A program made the translations under genes and the position numbers. From contig OY726558.1 in assembly GCA_963383645.1 (NCBI GenBank), forward strand, positions 179,271,134 through 179,335,133: a stretch of DNA of 64,000 nucleotides, read 5' to 3'. Origin of the DNA: Muscardinus avellanarius. Lineage: Eukaryota > Chordata > Mammalia > Rodentia > Gliridae. A model generated the notes under the pieces. That model was given only the letters and a program-made list of their open reading frames with translations, was not told the DNA's origin and ran no database searches. Of the stretch, positions 12,390 to 23,108 are shown piece after piece (the stretch's first letter is position 1; each line of letters begins with the position of its first letter).

Positions 12390-12569
12390 GAGAATAAAAT
12401 TCAGGTGTGTTTTACTTTTGAGCTCCATTTCTAGCCCTAATTTTTTTGGAAACATCTTAGTAAAATTGCAAAGGGCTTTGCTAAATTTCTGAGTCTGGCC
12501 TCAAACTTCATTCCTCCTATCTCAGCCTCCCAAGTACTGGAATTACAGGTGTGCACCACCATGCCTGGT
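12385..12569 (-). mobile_element. Dimeric SINE, diverged
   Basis: Antisense copy with ttactgagaataaaattcaggt (degraded right half), ttgcaaagggctttgctaaat (linker) and cagcctcccaagtactggaattac (left half). Confidence 0.85.
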
Positions 12570-13082
12570 GAGAAATTTGAATTTTATAAATATTCTATCC
12601 ACATGGAAATTATATATATATTGCATGTTCAAGACATGTGTGTTGTAACATATATTCTGTCTCTGAGATTAAAACTCTTATCTACCGGCACAAATATTTA
12701 TCTTTCGAGTAAATGGCTAATAGAAATATTTTTTCTCCTCAGTGCCTGGATTTACTGAAACAGATGGTGGATGACCATTTCTGTTCTGATTTGATTGACC
12801 AGTGACGACAAAAAACAAATAAGTCTAGTGCAATGAAATCAATTATTTTGTTGTATGAACATATTAATAATTCAAAAACTGAATACCTTGAACTCCAAAT
12901 ATTTTTACTCTCTGTTAGAAGATTTAGAACAAATAAAAAATCCAAATATAAAAATGGTTATATACAAAATATTTTAGTAAAATTATTTATGAAGATATAG
13001 AATAATATTAAACTTAAGTATGTTAAAATAAAATTTACAGTATACCAATAACTATATTATTTTATTCTTTTATTTTATTTTT

Positions 13083-13284
13083 TCAGTGCTGGGGTAAAAT
13101 GCTCAGGGGAATTTTACCTCCAAGTTTCATCTCTTTCCTCATTTTCTTTTCTTTATTTGGAAACAGGGTCTCACTGTAATGCAGAGGGCCTCACTAATAG
13201 CTGAGGCTGGCCTTGAAACTATGATCCTCCTGTCTCAGCCTACCAAGTACTGTAATTACAAGTGTGCACCACCATGCCCAGCTT
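13083..13284 (-). mobile_element. Dimeric SINE, subfamily A
   Basis: The antisense order is complete: tcagtgctggggtaaaatgctc, gaaacagggtctcactgtaatgc, ctcactaatagctgaggctgg, ccaccatgcccagc. Confidence 0.9.
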
Positions 13285-13320
13285 CAATAGCTATTGTAGT
13301 ACTTTGTTTAGAAATATCTC

Positions 13321-13335
13321 AAAATATCATTTTAG
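13321..13335. repeat. Left duplication bracketing SINE plus passenger
   Basis: aaaatatcattttag resembles aaaatgtcattatag at 13812-13826 (13 of 15 positions). The pair flanks the SINE and the GC-rich block together, not the SINE alone. Confidence 0.55.
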
Positions 13336-13555
13336 GCTGGATGTGGTAGTGTATGCCTGAAATTCTAGTGCTTGGGAGACTGAAATAGAAGGATCGCAGG
13401 ATCAAAGCCAGACTCTGCAAATCACTGTCAAAAACTCAGTGAGAACCTGTTTCCAAATAAGAAATATATTTAAAAAAAAATTGCTCTGTGGGTGTAGCCT
13501 GGAGGTAGAATGTTTCTGGGTTCGATCCCCAGTACCACAAAAAAAAAAAAAAAAA
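13336..13555 (+). mobile_element. Dimeric SINE with A18 tract
   Basis: ggctggatgtggtagtgtatgcc begins the left half. The right half reads gtgggtgtagcctggaggtagaatg and ggttcgatccccagtaccac, with an intact B box, followed by an A-run to 13555. Unusually, GC-rich sequence follows the A-run instead of a target-site duplication. Confidence 0.9.
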
Positions 13556-13811
13556 TCACCAGGCTCCAGAGAGAAAGCGGACTGAGAACAGAGCTCAGAG
13601 CCACAGAGGAGATACACCGGCCTCATGCCTGAGGACACCGCAGCGCCATACTGCCGGCGGCAGCGGCGAGTTCACCTGACGGCTACAGCAAGCCGAGGTT
13701 CCACTGCGGAACAGCCAGGCAGGATTTTTCAGCGCAGGGAACATCTAAAGCTCCCAGTGGCTGAGCTCAGCACACGCTGCAGGGACTCAGAGTGGAACTC
13801 AAAACCAAGAA
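13556..13811 (+). other. GC-rich, CpG-containing block, possible SINE 3' passenger
   Basis: About 255 bases sharply richer in G+C than the surroundings, with CpG clusters (ccgcagcgccatactgccgg, cggcagcggcgagttcacc), ending in an A-rich aaaaccaagaaaaa. It sits between the SINE's A-run and the right-hand copy of a likely target-site duplication. That suggests read-through of a SINE transcript into GC-rich flank, then joint insertion. The source could be an L1 5' UTR, an LTR or a CpG-island fragment; I cannot assign it. Confidence 0.6.
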
Positions 13812-13826
13812 AAAATGTCATTATAG

Positions 13827-14511
13827 TAATTTGAAAACTTTTTCTTAGTTCTTTTTATTATTAATATTACATGTTGACTTTCAAGGCTTCTTAAGACATG
13901 TTATTTAGGTTTCCAGTAACTTATAAAAAAGTATTTTCATACCATACATGAGATTTTTTCAATTCCACTAGATTTTTTAAAAATATTGTTATATTTTTAA
14001 GTAATAAAACTTTACATGGTGTTCTCTTAAGCTTCAAGAGCATAACCAAAATCATAATGCAGTAATCATGGTATATTAATTCTGTCAGATATTATGCAGT
14101 TCTATAGATAATCATTTATAATACATAACCAAATTTTGTAAAGAAAAACTTCCTAATTGATATTATAAAATTTAATATTCTGAAAGTAAAAGTTGTCTAT
14201 CTAGAAAAACTTCCTATTTCTTATTAAAAATAACTTCACATGCTAAAATTTTGTTTTGAAATTATGCTTAATAAGTCTTGTGTAGTTGAGCAACCGCACA
14301 GTCATCCTTGTCTAAAGTAGTTAAGATTCAACATGGTTGAACATCACTGCTCTAGATTTTCTCTTCTATCTAGATGTAGTAAAAGTCAAATCCATATGCT
14401 GTTTTATGAAAGGCACACCCATCTTTAACATACCTTTTACACTAAATGTTGCTCTTTTATCATGATTCTTATTATCAATAATCAATCTTACTCTCTTGTC
14501 TTAATTTTACT
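13827..14511. other. Unique A+T-rich DNA
   Basis: Nothing is recognised in this segment. Confidence 0.5.
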
Positions 14512-14732
14512 TGTTCCAATCTTTTTTCTATTCCCTTCTGGCAGATCGCATGGACTCCGGAAGAAAGCAGCCTGCACCTGAAGGCAATTCGGCTTGGGCT
14601 ACTCTCAAGTATTGTCCTGAAGGCAGCTTCTGGACCCAGAGTTCCAGCCCCTTTGGGGGTGTTCAGCCACCCTTGCCCCATTTCCTGCCCCATTCCAATA
14701 AACCTTTTACTCCCCTTAAAAAAAAAAAAAAA
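14512..14732 (+). mobile_element. Polyadenylated repeat of unnamed family, copy 1
   Basis: A GC-rich ~205-bp body contains cttctggcagatcgcatgg and ggcaattcggcttgggctac. It ends with AATAAA (14697-14702), 15 bases later reaching a 15-A tract. The body matches the 3' 200 bases of the 19801-20218 element base for base in long stretches. The AATAAA position indicates a Pol II transcript end, such as an LTR-driven or non-coding RNA. An 88-codon open frame is shared in part with copy 2, but the tandem periods of copy 2 are not consistently multiples of three, so I do not call it coding. No clear target duplication was found for this copy. Confidence 0.7.
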
Positions 14733-15052
14733 GAACCGACTGACTTAGATGCTTTTGATTTTTCCATAGCATGCTGAGGTGGATGGTGCTACCTACTCTT
14801 CAGCTCCTCATTCACATAGGTGCTGAGGTATTTCCTGTCATCGTTTCCTCCTAGTGATAAGCTCAGACCAACATTCTACCCTCCCTGGCAAGATGGACTG
14901 TGTCCTTTAGTGACTGATGACATTTTTCCTGGTGACAATACTGTATGGCTTGATACTGTTCTAGCAGAACTAGTAGCCACTTGGTACTCTTTTTGCTGTT
15001 ATAGCTAAATATATTTAAGAAGATTTTACTTGCTCTAGAAAAAAAATATTTT
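14733..15052. other. Unique DNA
   Basis: Nothing is recognised. The small open frame at 14820-15008 has no supporting features. Confidence 0.45.
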
Positions 15053-15246
15053 GAAGCCAGGCATTATGGCCACAACAGTAATCCAAGTACTTTGGTAGGA
15101 TGAAGCCAGGCATTATGGCCACAACAGTAATCCAAGTACTTTGGTAGGATAAGACAGGAGGATTGCAAGTTTAAAGCAGTTTCAGCAACTTAGCAAGACT
15201 CTCAGAAAATTAAGACCTTTTTTTTCAAAATAAACAAATAAATAAG

Positions 15247-15277
<31 letters not shown>

Positions 15278-15365
15278 ATATAGCTGGGTATATATCTTGG
15301 AATTAGAAATCATCTAAGTTAAATCCCCAGGACCACAAAAAATAAAATTAAATTAAATTTTAAAA
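15053..15365 (+). mobile_element. Dimeric SINE with 49-bp tandem duplication and expanded linker
   Basis: The first 49 bases of the left half (tgaagccaggcattatggcc...ttggtagga) occur twice without mismatch, at 15052-15100 and 15101-15149. The A-rich linker between the halves has expanded into an (AAAT)n run at about 15233-15280. A degraded right half follows (agctgggtatatatcttgg...aaatccccaggaccac). Confidence 0.85.
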
Positions 15366-15398
15366 GGGAATATTTATATCCTCTTTTTTTAAAATTAT

Positions 15399-15598
15399 TG
15401 TAGTACTGAGGATGGAACCCAAGGACATTCTACCTCCAAACTACACCCCAAGACCTATTTTTTATTCTTTATTTTGAAACAGGGTCTCACTGAGTTACAA
15501 AAGGCCTCACTAAGTAGCTTGGGCTCTCCACAAAATGTGATCCTCCTGTCTTAGCCTCCCAAATACTGGGAAACAAGCATGCGCCATCACAACTGGCT
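15399..15598 (-). mobile_element. Dimeric SINE, subfamily A
   Basis: Antisense copy: gtactgaggatggaacccaag, acctccaaactacacccc, gaaacagggtctcactgag, cactaagtagcttgggctc, gcgccatcacaactggc. Confidence 0.9.
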
Positions 15599-15793
15599 TA
15601 TCTTGTATTTTCACATGAAAAACAGATCATTAAACATATAATATTAAAAATGGCAATAATAACAATGTTTAATTTTATTTATACTAACTTTATGCAAGTC
15701 ATAATTCTAAATATCTTCAATGAATTATCATATACAGCCTTCACAAAAACTCTTTGAAGTAGATATTATTCTCTTTTAAAAAAATAAAGGAAT

Positions 15794-15983
15794 CACTAGG
15801 TATGGTGGCATATATCTGTAATGTCAGGAATATAGGTTCAAAGTCAGCCTCAGTAACATAGTGAGACCCTGTTTCAGACTGAAAAATAAAATGGGGCTGA
15901 GGGTACTAGGAATTTAATCCAATGACTCAGAGGTAGAACACTCCTGGACTCAATCTCCAGTACCCCACAAAATAAATAAATAT
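15794..15983 (+). mobile_element. Dimeric SINE, diverged
   Basis: cactaggtatggtggcatatatc...gtcagcctcagtaacatagtgagaccctg is followed by a right half with an extra insertion before tcagaggtagaacactcctgg. aaataaaggaat (15782-15793) and aaataaagaaat (15984-15995) form a probable target-site duplication. Confidence 0.8.
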
Positions 15984-15995
15984 AAATAAAGAAAT

Positions 15996-17337
15996 TGAAG
16001 TAAACAATTTAGTTGACTTGTAAAATTGGACAGTATAGACATGTCAGATCTTGACTGAAACAAAAGCAAAATTATTCTACCAGAGGTTTTTCATGTTATT
16101 TAACAAAACTGTCTTTTCCATTACTCCCTCGGAAGGCATGGTGGCCTTTGGGAAGGAAAAGAATAATTCTTTTAAAGCAATCTAGAAGACAGTTATTAAC
16201 AAATATATCTACACTTTTACTGCTTCTGTTGGGATGTTCAGCATTAATGGCCCCTCTGCACTGAGGCAGTCTCAAAGCAGGTACACTGAGTAGAATAACA
16301 TACGGTTGACAAATTTACCATTGATGATTAGTGAGTCTTGTCTGACAATTCAGCATGAATCCCAAGGCTTCAATGCTCTAATTCTGGTAAAGGGTGAAAT
16401 GCAGCCTAAGAGCCCAAATTAATTCAATGAATGTTCAAAGTTTCTACTTTTAGAAAAATGACTAACTTGCCAGTACAACATATAAAGTTGTATTTTGGAA
16501 CCTTTAAACACAGAGCATGTTTCAGTGATTTGTTCTCTCTTAAGAACTGTTGTGGTTTGTGCTGGGATGAGCAGTGAGAATAAGAATTGAACAGAGCTTT
16601 GTGAGAACATGATTTATGCCCACGAGTTTTTTTTTTTTTTCTGAAGCACTAAACGTCAACAAAAACAAACATGGTTCCTCTAGAATGATGACTCTAGAGA
16701 TTATTAGTCTCTCATTTGAATTCAAAGAGGAATTTCACTGAAATAAGCAACTGGAATTGCGAGAACATTATTCATTCATAATAAGAATATAACACAAATG
16801 AGCAATAAAACTGTGTTTTGAACCCACTAATATTTTAGTTCAAACGTAACAAGTACTAGGCATCTGAACCAATTCATTTTGCACACAACTCAGACATCTG
16901 AAGCTCAGTAAACCTAGAACTATATGTGCTTCCGCCCATTTGCCATGTTTCATTGAATGATATCACTGTTCAGTCAGATGATCAACTCAGAATCAAAGAT
17001 ACCAATTTTAATGTTTTTTTCCTACTCTTATTTTCATTTCTAAGTTCTATTTATTCTAATAGTTTGGCTTCTTTCTAGATCCACTGGTATTACATGTTTT
17101 TTCAGGCTTTTTAAAATCTGCCAGTTTTCTCCGTATTACAGGAAGAATAATTTGTAATGCAATTTCATTCATGTTAATTTTCCTCCATCATATTTATGAA
17201 ATAGTCAAAAATACAAGCATACAAAGCCCTTCTAAGAATCTCTCTTTTTCAACATCATCTTGCTCCTTTCCGTTCTGCATGTCTGTTTAGCTAAACACAG
17301 CATCTTTTGTCTCCAACCCTCGTCATACACTTTCATA
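15996..17337. other. Unique A+T-rich DNA
   Basis: No repeat family or exon is recognised across this 1.3-kb stretch. Confidence 0.5.
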
Positions 17338-17744
17338 TTTTTTATTTTATTTTACTTTTTATTGGTGCATTGTAGTCATACATCTTAATGGGATAAAAGA
17401 CTTGTGTAGACACACATGCACACATCACCCAATTAGCCCTTACCCAATCCCCACCCCATTCCCTCCCCTTCCCTCCTTCCCATGCTTGGCTTAGTGATTG
17501 ACTTTGATATGTTTAAGTCCATCATGTGCTTTATAGAGTTTCCCTCTTCCCCCTCCCTTTCCCTCAGTTATGTCACCTTGTTTGCTCCTCTATAGGATCT
17601 CCTTCTTCATCTAGAGTTCCTCCTGTTACCCATATCTCCCTAGATTTTGCATATTAGAAAAAGCATCAGATTTCTTCTTTTTTGTGACTGACTAATCTCA
17701 CTTAGCATAATACCCTCCAGTTCCATTCATTTCCCTGCAAATGA
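17338..17744 (-). mobile_element. 5'-truncated L1: 3' UTR and last ORF2 codons
   Basis: Plus-strand tttattggtgcattgtagtc, cttaatgggataaaag, acacatcacccaattagcc and ccttcctcccatgcttgg-like blocks are the reversed 3' UTR. taatctcacttagcataatacc reverses the ORF2 end. The element stops near ttccctgcaaatgat. Confidence 0.9.
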
Positions 17745-19111
17745 TCTTAGAAGATGAAAAGATCACCATTTTTGTTACTTTGTTTTGATTACCATTTCAT
17801 TTACACTAAGTCCTTCAAATGTATTCTTAAGGGAAAAAACTTTTCTACAAGAGATATTGTGCAAGAGGTAGAGAAACCTGATTTATGTTTAAAACACATG
17901 ACTTCTCTCTTCAAATATACGACAAATATTTGGCTAATTTTCTAACAGTCTGGCCAAACCCACAGAGATAATGAGGAATGAGAAAGCAAAAATAAATGTG
18001 TTATCTTAATGAAATTATGATGATTTAAAATGGAACATAAAATCACAACTTTTGACTTCACTGCTTTCAGAAGTGATTTCAGAATATTAAAAAAATATCC
18101 TCTGAGCCTTAAAGTACCTGGAAGAATTTGTTCCTCTGCCTTGCTGAGCTCATGTCTTTCTCATTTTGAGTCCACAGTTGGTATTCTTTGAGTACATTGG
18201 TTTGTACTAAGCCTGTGATCAGTTGCAGCTAGACCTACTTCCCTAGTGGGCAGAGAGCTCTTGATCCATGCTGCCCTCCTATTAGCAGGATCACCTTGCA
18301 AGGAAAATTCACTAAGCCTCACTTCAAATCATCTTTTAAGATGCTTGTCATGTAACCTCCAGTTTTCCATCTAATAAACATCTCACTGACTGGAGCTTAG
18401 CTTCTGTGCACAGCCGCTTCTTTGGGCTTTGTTTTGTTCTATTATAAAGAGCTTGTGAAACCACCACTATCTTCTCTATGCAGTTCGCAAAAGAACTGTG
18501 AGCAAGGTCATTTCTATTAAATTAAAAGTAATAGAAAATAAAAACTTCAGTCTTTTATTTTACTTGTTTCCACAATTTCTTTTTGTGCATGTCTCATGGC
18601 ATTGTGTATACACTCCAAGGAGCCATAGATACAAGAAACACAGGTGCAGTAGAAGTAAAATGAAAGATAAATAAAATCAATTCATAAATATATTACACAT
18701 TTAAGGCCGGATTGGTAATAAAAGTAAGATATGAAGCTCAGGAGTACAGGGAGGTAATTAAGATAATGACTTCTAAATATGAAAACTAAAAAAGAACAGT
18801 TACTTGTGTATAGAATTTTTTATTATTTCTATCTAAATATGCAGTTCCTTATACTCTGCTCTGAATATCTGTGTATGTGATTTGGAAAGACAAAAATGTC
18901 TGTTATATGCAAGTGGAATGCAGTCATGCATCTCTTAATGATGGAGCCATGTTCTGAAAATTTCATAATTATTCAATTTTATCATTTTGTGCACATCATA
19001 GAGTGTGGTTATACAGATCTAAATAATATAGGACAACCAGGCAACATGGTCTCTTGATCTGAATATAAGACACTTGCCAGAATAACATGGCATACTATTT
19101 TAAAATAATCT
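17745..19111. other. Mostly unique DNA
   Basis: A somewhat GC-richer stretch at 18170-18430 includes an AATAAA (within ctaataaacatctcactg) and could be an old LTR, but I found no terminal TG...CA or second LTR. The rest is unremarkable. Confidence 0.4.
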
Positions 19112-19292
19112 TCAGCCAGCCATGGTGGTACATTCTTGTGATCGCAGAACTTGGGAGGCTGAGACAAGAGGATAGCAGGTGTGCAGCCAGCCTCAGTTAC
19201 TTAGTGATACCCTGTTTCAAAATAAAGAAAAAATAGGATTGGGAGTATAGTTCAGAGGAAGAATATCCACGGGTTAATTCCCAGTACCACAA
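19112..19292 (+). mobile_element. Dimeric SINE, subfamily A
   Basis: cagccagccatggtggtacattc...cagcctcagttacttagtgataccctg is followed by a right half (ggattgggagtatagttcagagg...cgggttaattcccagtacc). The tail has become an AAT microsatellite. Confidence 0.9.
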
Positions 19293-19328
<36 letters not shown>

Positions 19329-19329
19329 G
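19293..19329 (+). repeat. (TAA)n microsatellite
   Basis: About twelve TAA units grow directly out of the tail of the preceding SINE. Confidence 0.95.
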
Positions 19330-19782
19330 AAAGGATATACTTTATAATAATATTAAAAGTATAGTAGAGTGCATATTTAAGCCAGGAAAGGTCATTTGTT
19401 ATCATAATCAAATATTATGTACTGCACATAGTTGTACTTACTATACTTTTATAAAAGTAGAACCATAGGTTTTTTGTTGACATTAGTTTCTCACAAGAAA
19501 TGCCCAAGTAAATGTATTCAACTATGAAACTGAAAAATTTATAAAATCATTAGGCAAAAAGAGTTCTTCAGCTCTATTTTAGTTTTTTGTAGCCTGTCAT
19601 TGACTAAAACATTATTTTCTAATGTATGACTCTAATTATGTATTTTTAAGTAAAAGACAGCCAACAACATTAGGCAATTTGCTGATTCAAAAGCAATTAA
19701 TTCAGTGTTTAATTTTATATTGTATTTTGATAAATTATGCAGATAATAATTTTATATATTGCCAGATAAATACAGGATGTTT
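19330..19782. other. Unique A+T-rich DNA
   Basis: Nothing is recognised in this segment. Confidence 0.5.
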
Positions 19783-19800
19783 AGTCAAATTTACATTTCT
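19783..19800. repeat. Left 18-bp target-site duplication
   Basis: agtcaaatttacatttct is repeated exactly at 20219-20236 on the other side of the inserted element. Confidence 0.95.
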
Positions 19801-20218
19801 TTTTTTTTTTTTGAAGGGGAGTAAAAGGTTTATTGGAAGCAGCAGGGAGTAAGGAAAGATGGCTGAATACCCCAAAGGGGCGGTCGGAACTCTGGGGTCC
19901 AGCAGTTGCCTTCAGGCCAATACTTGAGAGTATCCCAAGCCGAATTGCCTTCAGTTGCAAGCTGCTTTCTTCCAGAGTCCACGCGATCTGCCAGAAAGGA
20001 ATAGGAAAAGTGGCAGAACACCTCTCGGGCTGTCGGGTCTCTGGTGTCCAGTAGCTGCCTTTAGGTCACTACCCGAGTGTCACCCGAGCCAAGTGCCGTC
20101 AGTTGCAAACTACTTTCTCCCAGGGTCCACCTGATCTGCCAGAAAAGAGGAGCAGGTCACCCCTAGGGTCCCTGGTCAGCCTTGATGTCCAGCAGAGGCC
20201 TTCAGGTCACTACCCAAG
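19801..20218 (-). mobile_element. Polyadenylated repeat of unnamed family, copy 2, with ~145-bp tandem units
   Basis: On the minus strand the element ends in AATAAA (complement of 19829-19834) and a poly-A (T-run 19801-19812). It is bounded by a perfect 18-bp target duplication, as for L1-mediated insertion. Upstream of the unique 3' end it carries repeated units: the start gtccag recurs at 19897, 20046 and, as gtccagcag, at 20187 (periods 149 and 141). Units share gatctgccagaaa and ttcaggtcactaccc-like blocks. Its last ~200 bases match 14512-14732. It could be a processed copy of an LTR-initiated or non-coding RNA, or a non-autonomous retroelement. I do not recognise a named family. Confidence 0.8.
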
Positions 20219-20236
20219 AGTCAAATTTACATTTCT
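20219..20236. repeat. Right 18-bp target-site duplication
   Basis: This is an exact repeat of 19783-19800, proving that 19801-20218 is a discrete insertion. Confidence 0.95.
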
Positions 20237-20914
20237 AATAACAAATCAGTTTCCCTTTTCTCTTTTTTGAGATGAAATGCACAAAGCATGAAATGAACTA
20301 TTTCAAACTGTACATTACAATGACACTTAGTACACTCACAATGTTCTATCACCACCAGCTAAATCAAGTTCTAAAATATGTTCATTACCCTTAAAGAAAA
20401 TCCCACACCTATTAGGCAGTCACTACCTACTTTTCTAGCCACAAGAAATCTATGTCTATATCCATGGATTCACTTACACATATAAATGGAATTACACAAC
20501 CTGAAACCTTTTGTATCTGGATTTTTTTTTTTTTACCTAGAGATCTTTTACTTTGGAGATCTATGCATGATGTAGCATATATGAAAACTTCATTCCTCAG
20601 AGTGGCTGAAAAATACCCCATTGAATGCATATGTTACAAATTGTTATTTGTTTATTTTTATTCATGGACATGTAGACTGTTTACATTTTTTGTCTGTCAT
20701 CAATAGTGTTGCAGTGAACATGTGTGTACATGTCCTTGTTTGAGTAGATGGCTTCAGTTATTTTCTTCTAGATAGAAGAGAATTTTAGAGTCATACAGTA
20801 TTCTGTATTTAAAATCTTAATTTAGTGCAGAACAGTCTTCCATAGTCGTTTCACCATTTTACATTGCTAAAAAAAACTAATAAAAATACAAAGACTCAAG
20901 TATCTCCACATTTT

Positions 20915-20929
20915 CTCACATACTTTTTT

Positions 20930-20965
<36 letters not shown>

Positions 20966-21170
20966 TTTTTGTGGTACTGGGGGTGGAACCCAGAGGCTTT
21001 CTACCTCCGGGCTATATTCCCAGACCTATTTGTATATTTTATTTGGAAATAGGGTCGCACTAAGTTGCTAAAAGCCTCACTAAGTAGCTGAGGCTGGCTT
21101 CAAACCTGCGCGATCCTCCTGTCTCAGCCTCCCAAGCGCGGGGATTACAAGCGTGCACCACCACGCCTGG
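20915..21170 (-). mobile_element. Dimeric SINE, intermediate subfamily, with target duplication
   Basis: Coordinates include the left target copy ctcacatactttt (20915-20927), repeated at 21171-21183. The A-tail has become (ATTT)n at 20928-20967. The left half has the intact B box (reverse of ggcttcaaacctg) typical of subfamily B, yet the middle is subfamily A (cactaagtagctgaggctgg) and the right half keeps an intact B box (reverse of ggtggaacccag). It therefore looks like an intermediate between the two subfamilies. Confidence 0.9.
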
Positions 21171-21249
21171 CTCACATACTTTTAAAAATTGCTTATTATT
21201 TAATACTACTGAACATAAATGGTACCTTAATGTGGTTATGGTTTGCAGT

Positions 21250-21465
21250 TTGTTTATTTATTTGTTTGTTTATTTATTTATTTTGGTGGTACTGGGTTTC
21301 CTGGAAACCCTTCTACCTCCGGGCTACACTCCCAGACCTATTTCATACTTTTTTATTTGGAAACAGGGTCTCTTAAGCCAGCGCGGCTGGCTAGGAACCT
21401 GCGGATCCTCCTGTCTTCGCCTCCCAAGTGCCGGGATTACAAGAGTGTGCCACCACTCCCGGCCT
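21250..21465 (-). mobile_element. Dimeric SINE, subfamily B
   Basis: ggtggtactgggtttcctgg marks the altered right half, and gtctcttaagccagcgcggc marks the subfamily B centre. It lies in old L1 sequence; gtttgcagttt and atttgcattt on either side are probable target duplications. Confidence 0.9.
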
Positions 21466-22016
21466 GATTTGCATTTATATCACTGCTATGATCAATATAG
21501 CTTTTGAGTAAATTTTGGTATCTACAATTATGTGTCTTCCACATTTTTTTTCAATATTGCTTTGATCTTTCAAGGTTCATTACTTTCCCTGTTAAATTGA
21601 AGATTAGCTTTAAAGTTTTTTTCAAATAGGAGATGGCACCAAAGATCTTTTGAAATTTTGAGAGGGACTGAACTAAATCTGTAGATTGAAATAAATTTGT
21701 AGAAGAGTGGCAGCTTTGTAGATTAAGTTACTTTAATATTAAGTTATTTAATTTATGAACATGAATTGTCCTTTGGTTTACTTAGGTCCCTAACCTCTTT
21801 TTACAGTGTTTCATAGGTTAGCTTTTAACTTTTTACTCTTTTATTTGAACTTATTCCCAGATCTTTTATTCTTTAAGGTGAAATTGTAAATAAAATTATT
21901 ATCTTAATTTTCTTTACAGATTTATTTCTGAGTTTGCATAAAAATACAGGTCACCTTTTACATACAGATATTTTATACCTGCAACTTAGCTGAATTTATT
22001 AATTAAATGTAATAGT

Positions 22017-22057
22017 TATGTGTATGTGTGTGTATGTGTGTGTGTGTGTGTGTGTGT
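22017..22057 (+). repeat. (TG)n microsatellite inside old L1
   Basis: The TG run is bounded on both sides by antisense L1 ORF2 sequence, so it arose in the L1 itself. Confidence 0.9.
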
Positions 22058-22126
22058 TCTCTATATAGGTTAATGTCTTCTGTAAATATGAGATATTTTA
22101 ATTGTGTTTTCTGTATTATCTTCTTG

Positions 22127-22131
22127 CTTTA
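22127..22131. repeat. Left 5-bp target duplication of MaLR provirus (proposed)
   Basis: The L1 reads ...ttcttgcttt(a) here and resumes as ctttcccattt at 25702. The shared cttt(a/c) matches the 5-bp duplication expected for ERVL-MaLR integration. Confidence 0.5.
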
Positions 22132-22760
22132 ACAAAGAACCATTAACTAGATAGCTTAAATCAAGTTAAATGTATTCTATTATAGTTCAGAAGGATAGTA
22201 GTCCTAAATCAAGGTGTTAGCAGGATTGATTCCAACTGGCAGCTCTGAAATACAACCTGTTCCAATCCACTTCCTAACTTTCTTCCACAGTTTTCCAGTC
22301 ATCATCACTGTCCCTTGGCTTAAGACACATCACTCCAATTACTATTTCTATCTTTACATGAAGTTCTTTATTCATGTCTCTGTTTAAAAATTTCTTCCTC
22401 ATTAGTAGTTGAATTGGGCCCAACACTACCAGATTATAACTATAACTAAACTATATTTATTTACATGTTTTTGTTATACTTGAGATGGAGTTCAGGGACT
22501 TTCTAACTCTGAGCTATACTATGAGATCTATTCTATATTTTATTTGGAAACAGGGTATTACTGAGCTGTTGAGACCCTCACTAATTAGTTGAGGCTGACT
22601 TTGAACCTGCATGATCCTCCTGTATCAGCCTCCCAAGTACTGGATTTACAAGCTTGTGTCACCATACCCAGTTAAGACTTCATTTTTATATAAGGCCATA
22701 TTTGCTATTCTAGGTATAATAGTAGAACAAGAACATTTTGGATACACTATTCAACCACAC
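22132..22760 (-). mobile_element. MLT1-like LTR (3' LTR of antisense provirus)
   Basis: Plus-strand aacaaagaaccattaactag, ttatagttcagaaggatagtag, aatcaaggtgttagcagg and finally tacactattcaaccacacc follow the reversed order of an MLT1-type LTR. A SINE at 22462-22673 interrupts it. Removing that leaves about 420 bases, close to a normal MaLR LTR length. Confidence 0.6.
22462..22673 (-). mobile_element. Dimeric SINE inside the LTR, diverged
   Basis: Antisense copy: ttatacttgagatggagttc, ggaaacagggtattactgag, ctaattagttgaggctgac, gtgtcaccatacccagtt. Being nested in the LTR, it postdates it. Confidence 0.85.
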
Positions 22761-23108
22761 CAATCTGCGTTCTTTCTTTGCTTCACATGCACAAACAATT
22801 TTCATCCATTCAGAATTCTTGACAGGCTTAAACCATTTTAAAATCAATTTTTATACAAATTACATTTCAGTGTCAACTCAAATTGTCCAAATTTTATCTT
22901 TATCAGGTATGAGTAAGTCAATGAGTATGATCGATTCATGGCTAAGATTTCTCTCTATTCACATACTATTAACTATAATTTATCTACTTTAGAATTCAAT
23001 GATGGGTCAGGTATAACTTAGAAATGTACATTTCAAAAGAGATAACATTGGAGGAATAAAAGATCCACTATAAGAAACCAAATTTCCAGTTCATTATAAG
23101 AAATTTCA

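Larger units (their letters stand above)
20263..22130 (-). mobile_element. Old L1, proximal part, interrupted by two SINEs
   Basis: Read on the minus strand this is a diverged L1 ORF2 and 3' region. Plus-strand landmarks are cattcctcagagtggctg, tgaatgcatatgttac, gaacatgtgtgtacatgtcc (20.6-20.75 kb), cctgcaacttagctgaattt (~21.98 kb) and ttaatgtcttctgtaaatatg (~22.07 kb), all in L1 order. The homology stops at ttcttgcttt (22130) and resumes at 25702, so a later insertion split the element. No reading frame survives. Confidence 0.75.

Noticed and set aside
14475..14693. Shared antisense peptide between 14475-14693 and 19833-20054 (WLNTPKG..., PSRIAF...)
   Set aside because: The similarity comes from the two copies of one retro-inserted repeat. 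The matching frames run antisense to the polyadenylated transcript, so they reflect DNA homology and not a protein family.
18170..18480. An LTR or gene 3' end marked by AATAAA
   Set aside because: Only one signal and a slight GC rise were seen; no TG...CA ends, partner LTR or poly-A tract.
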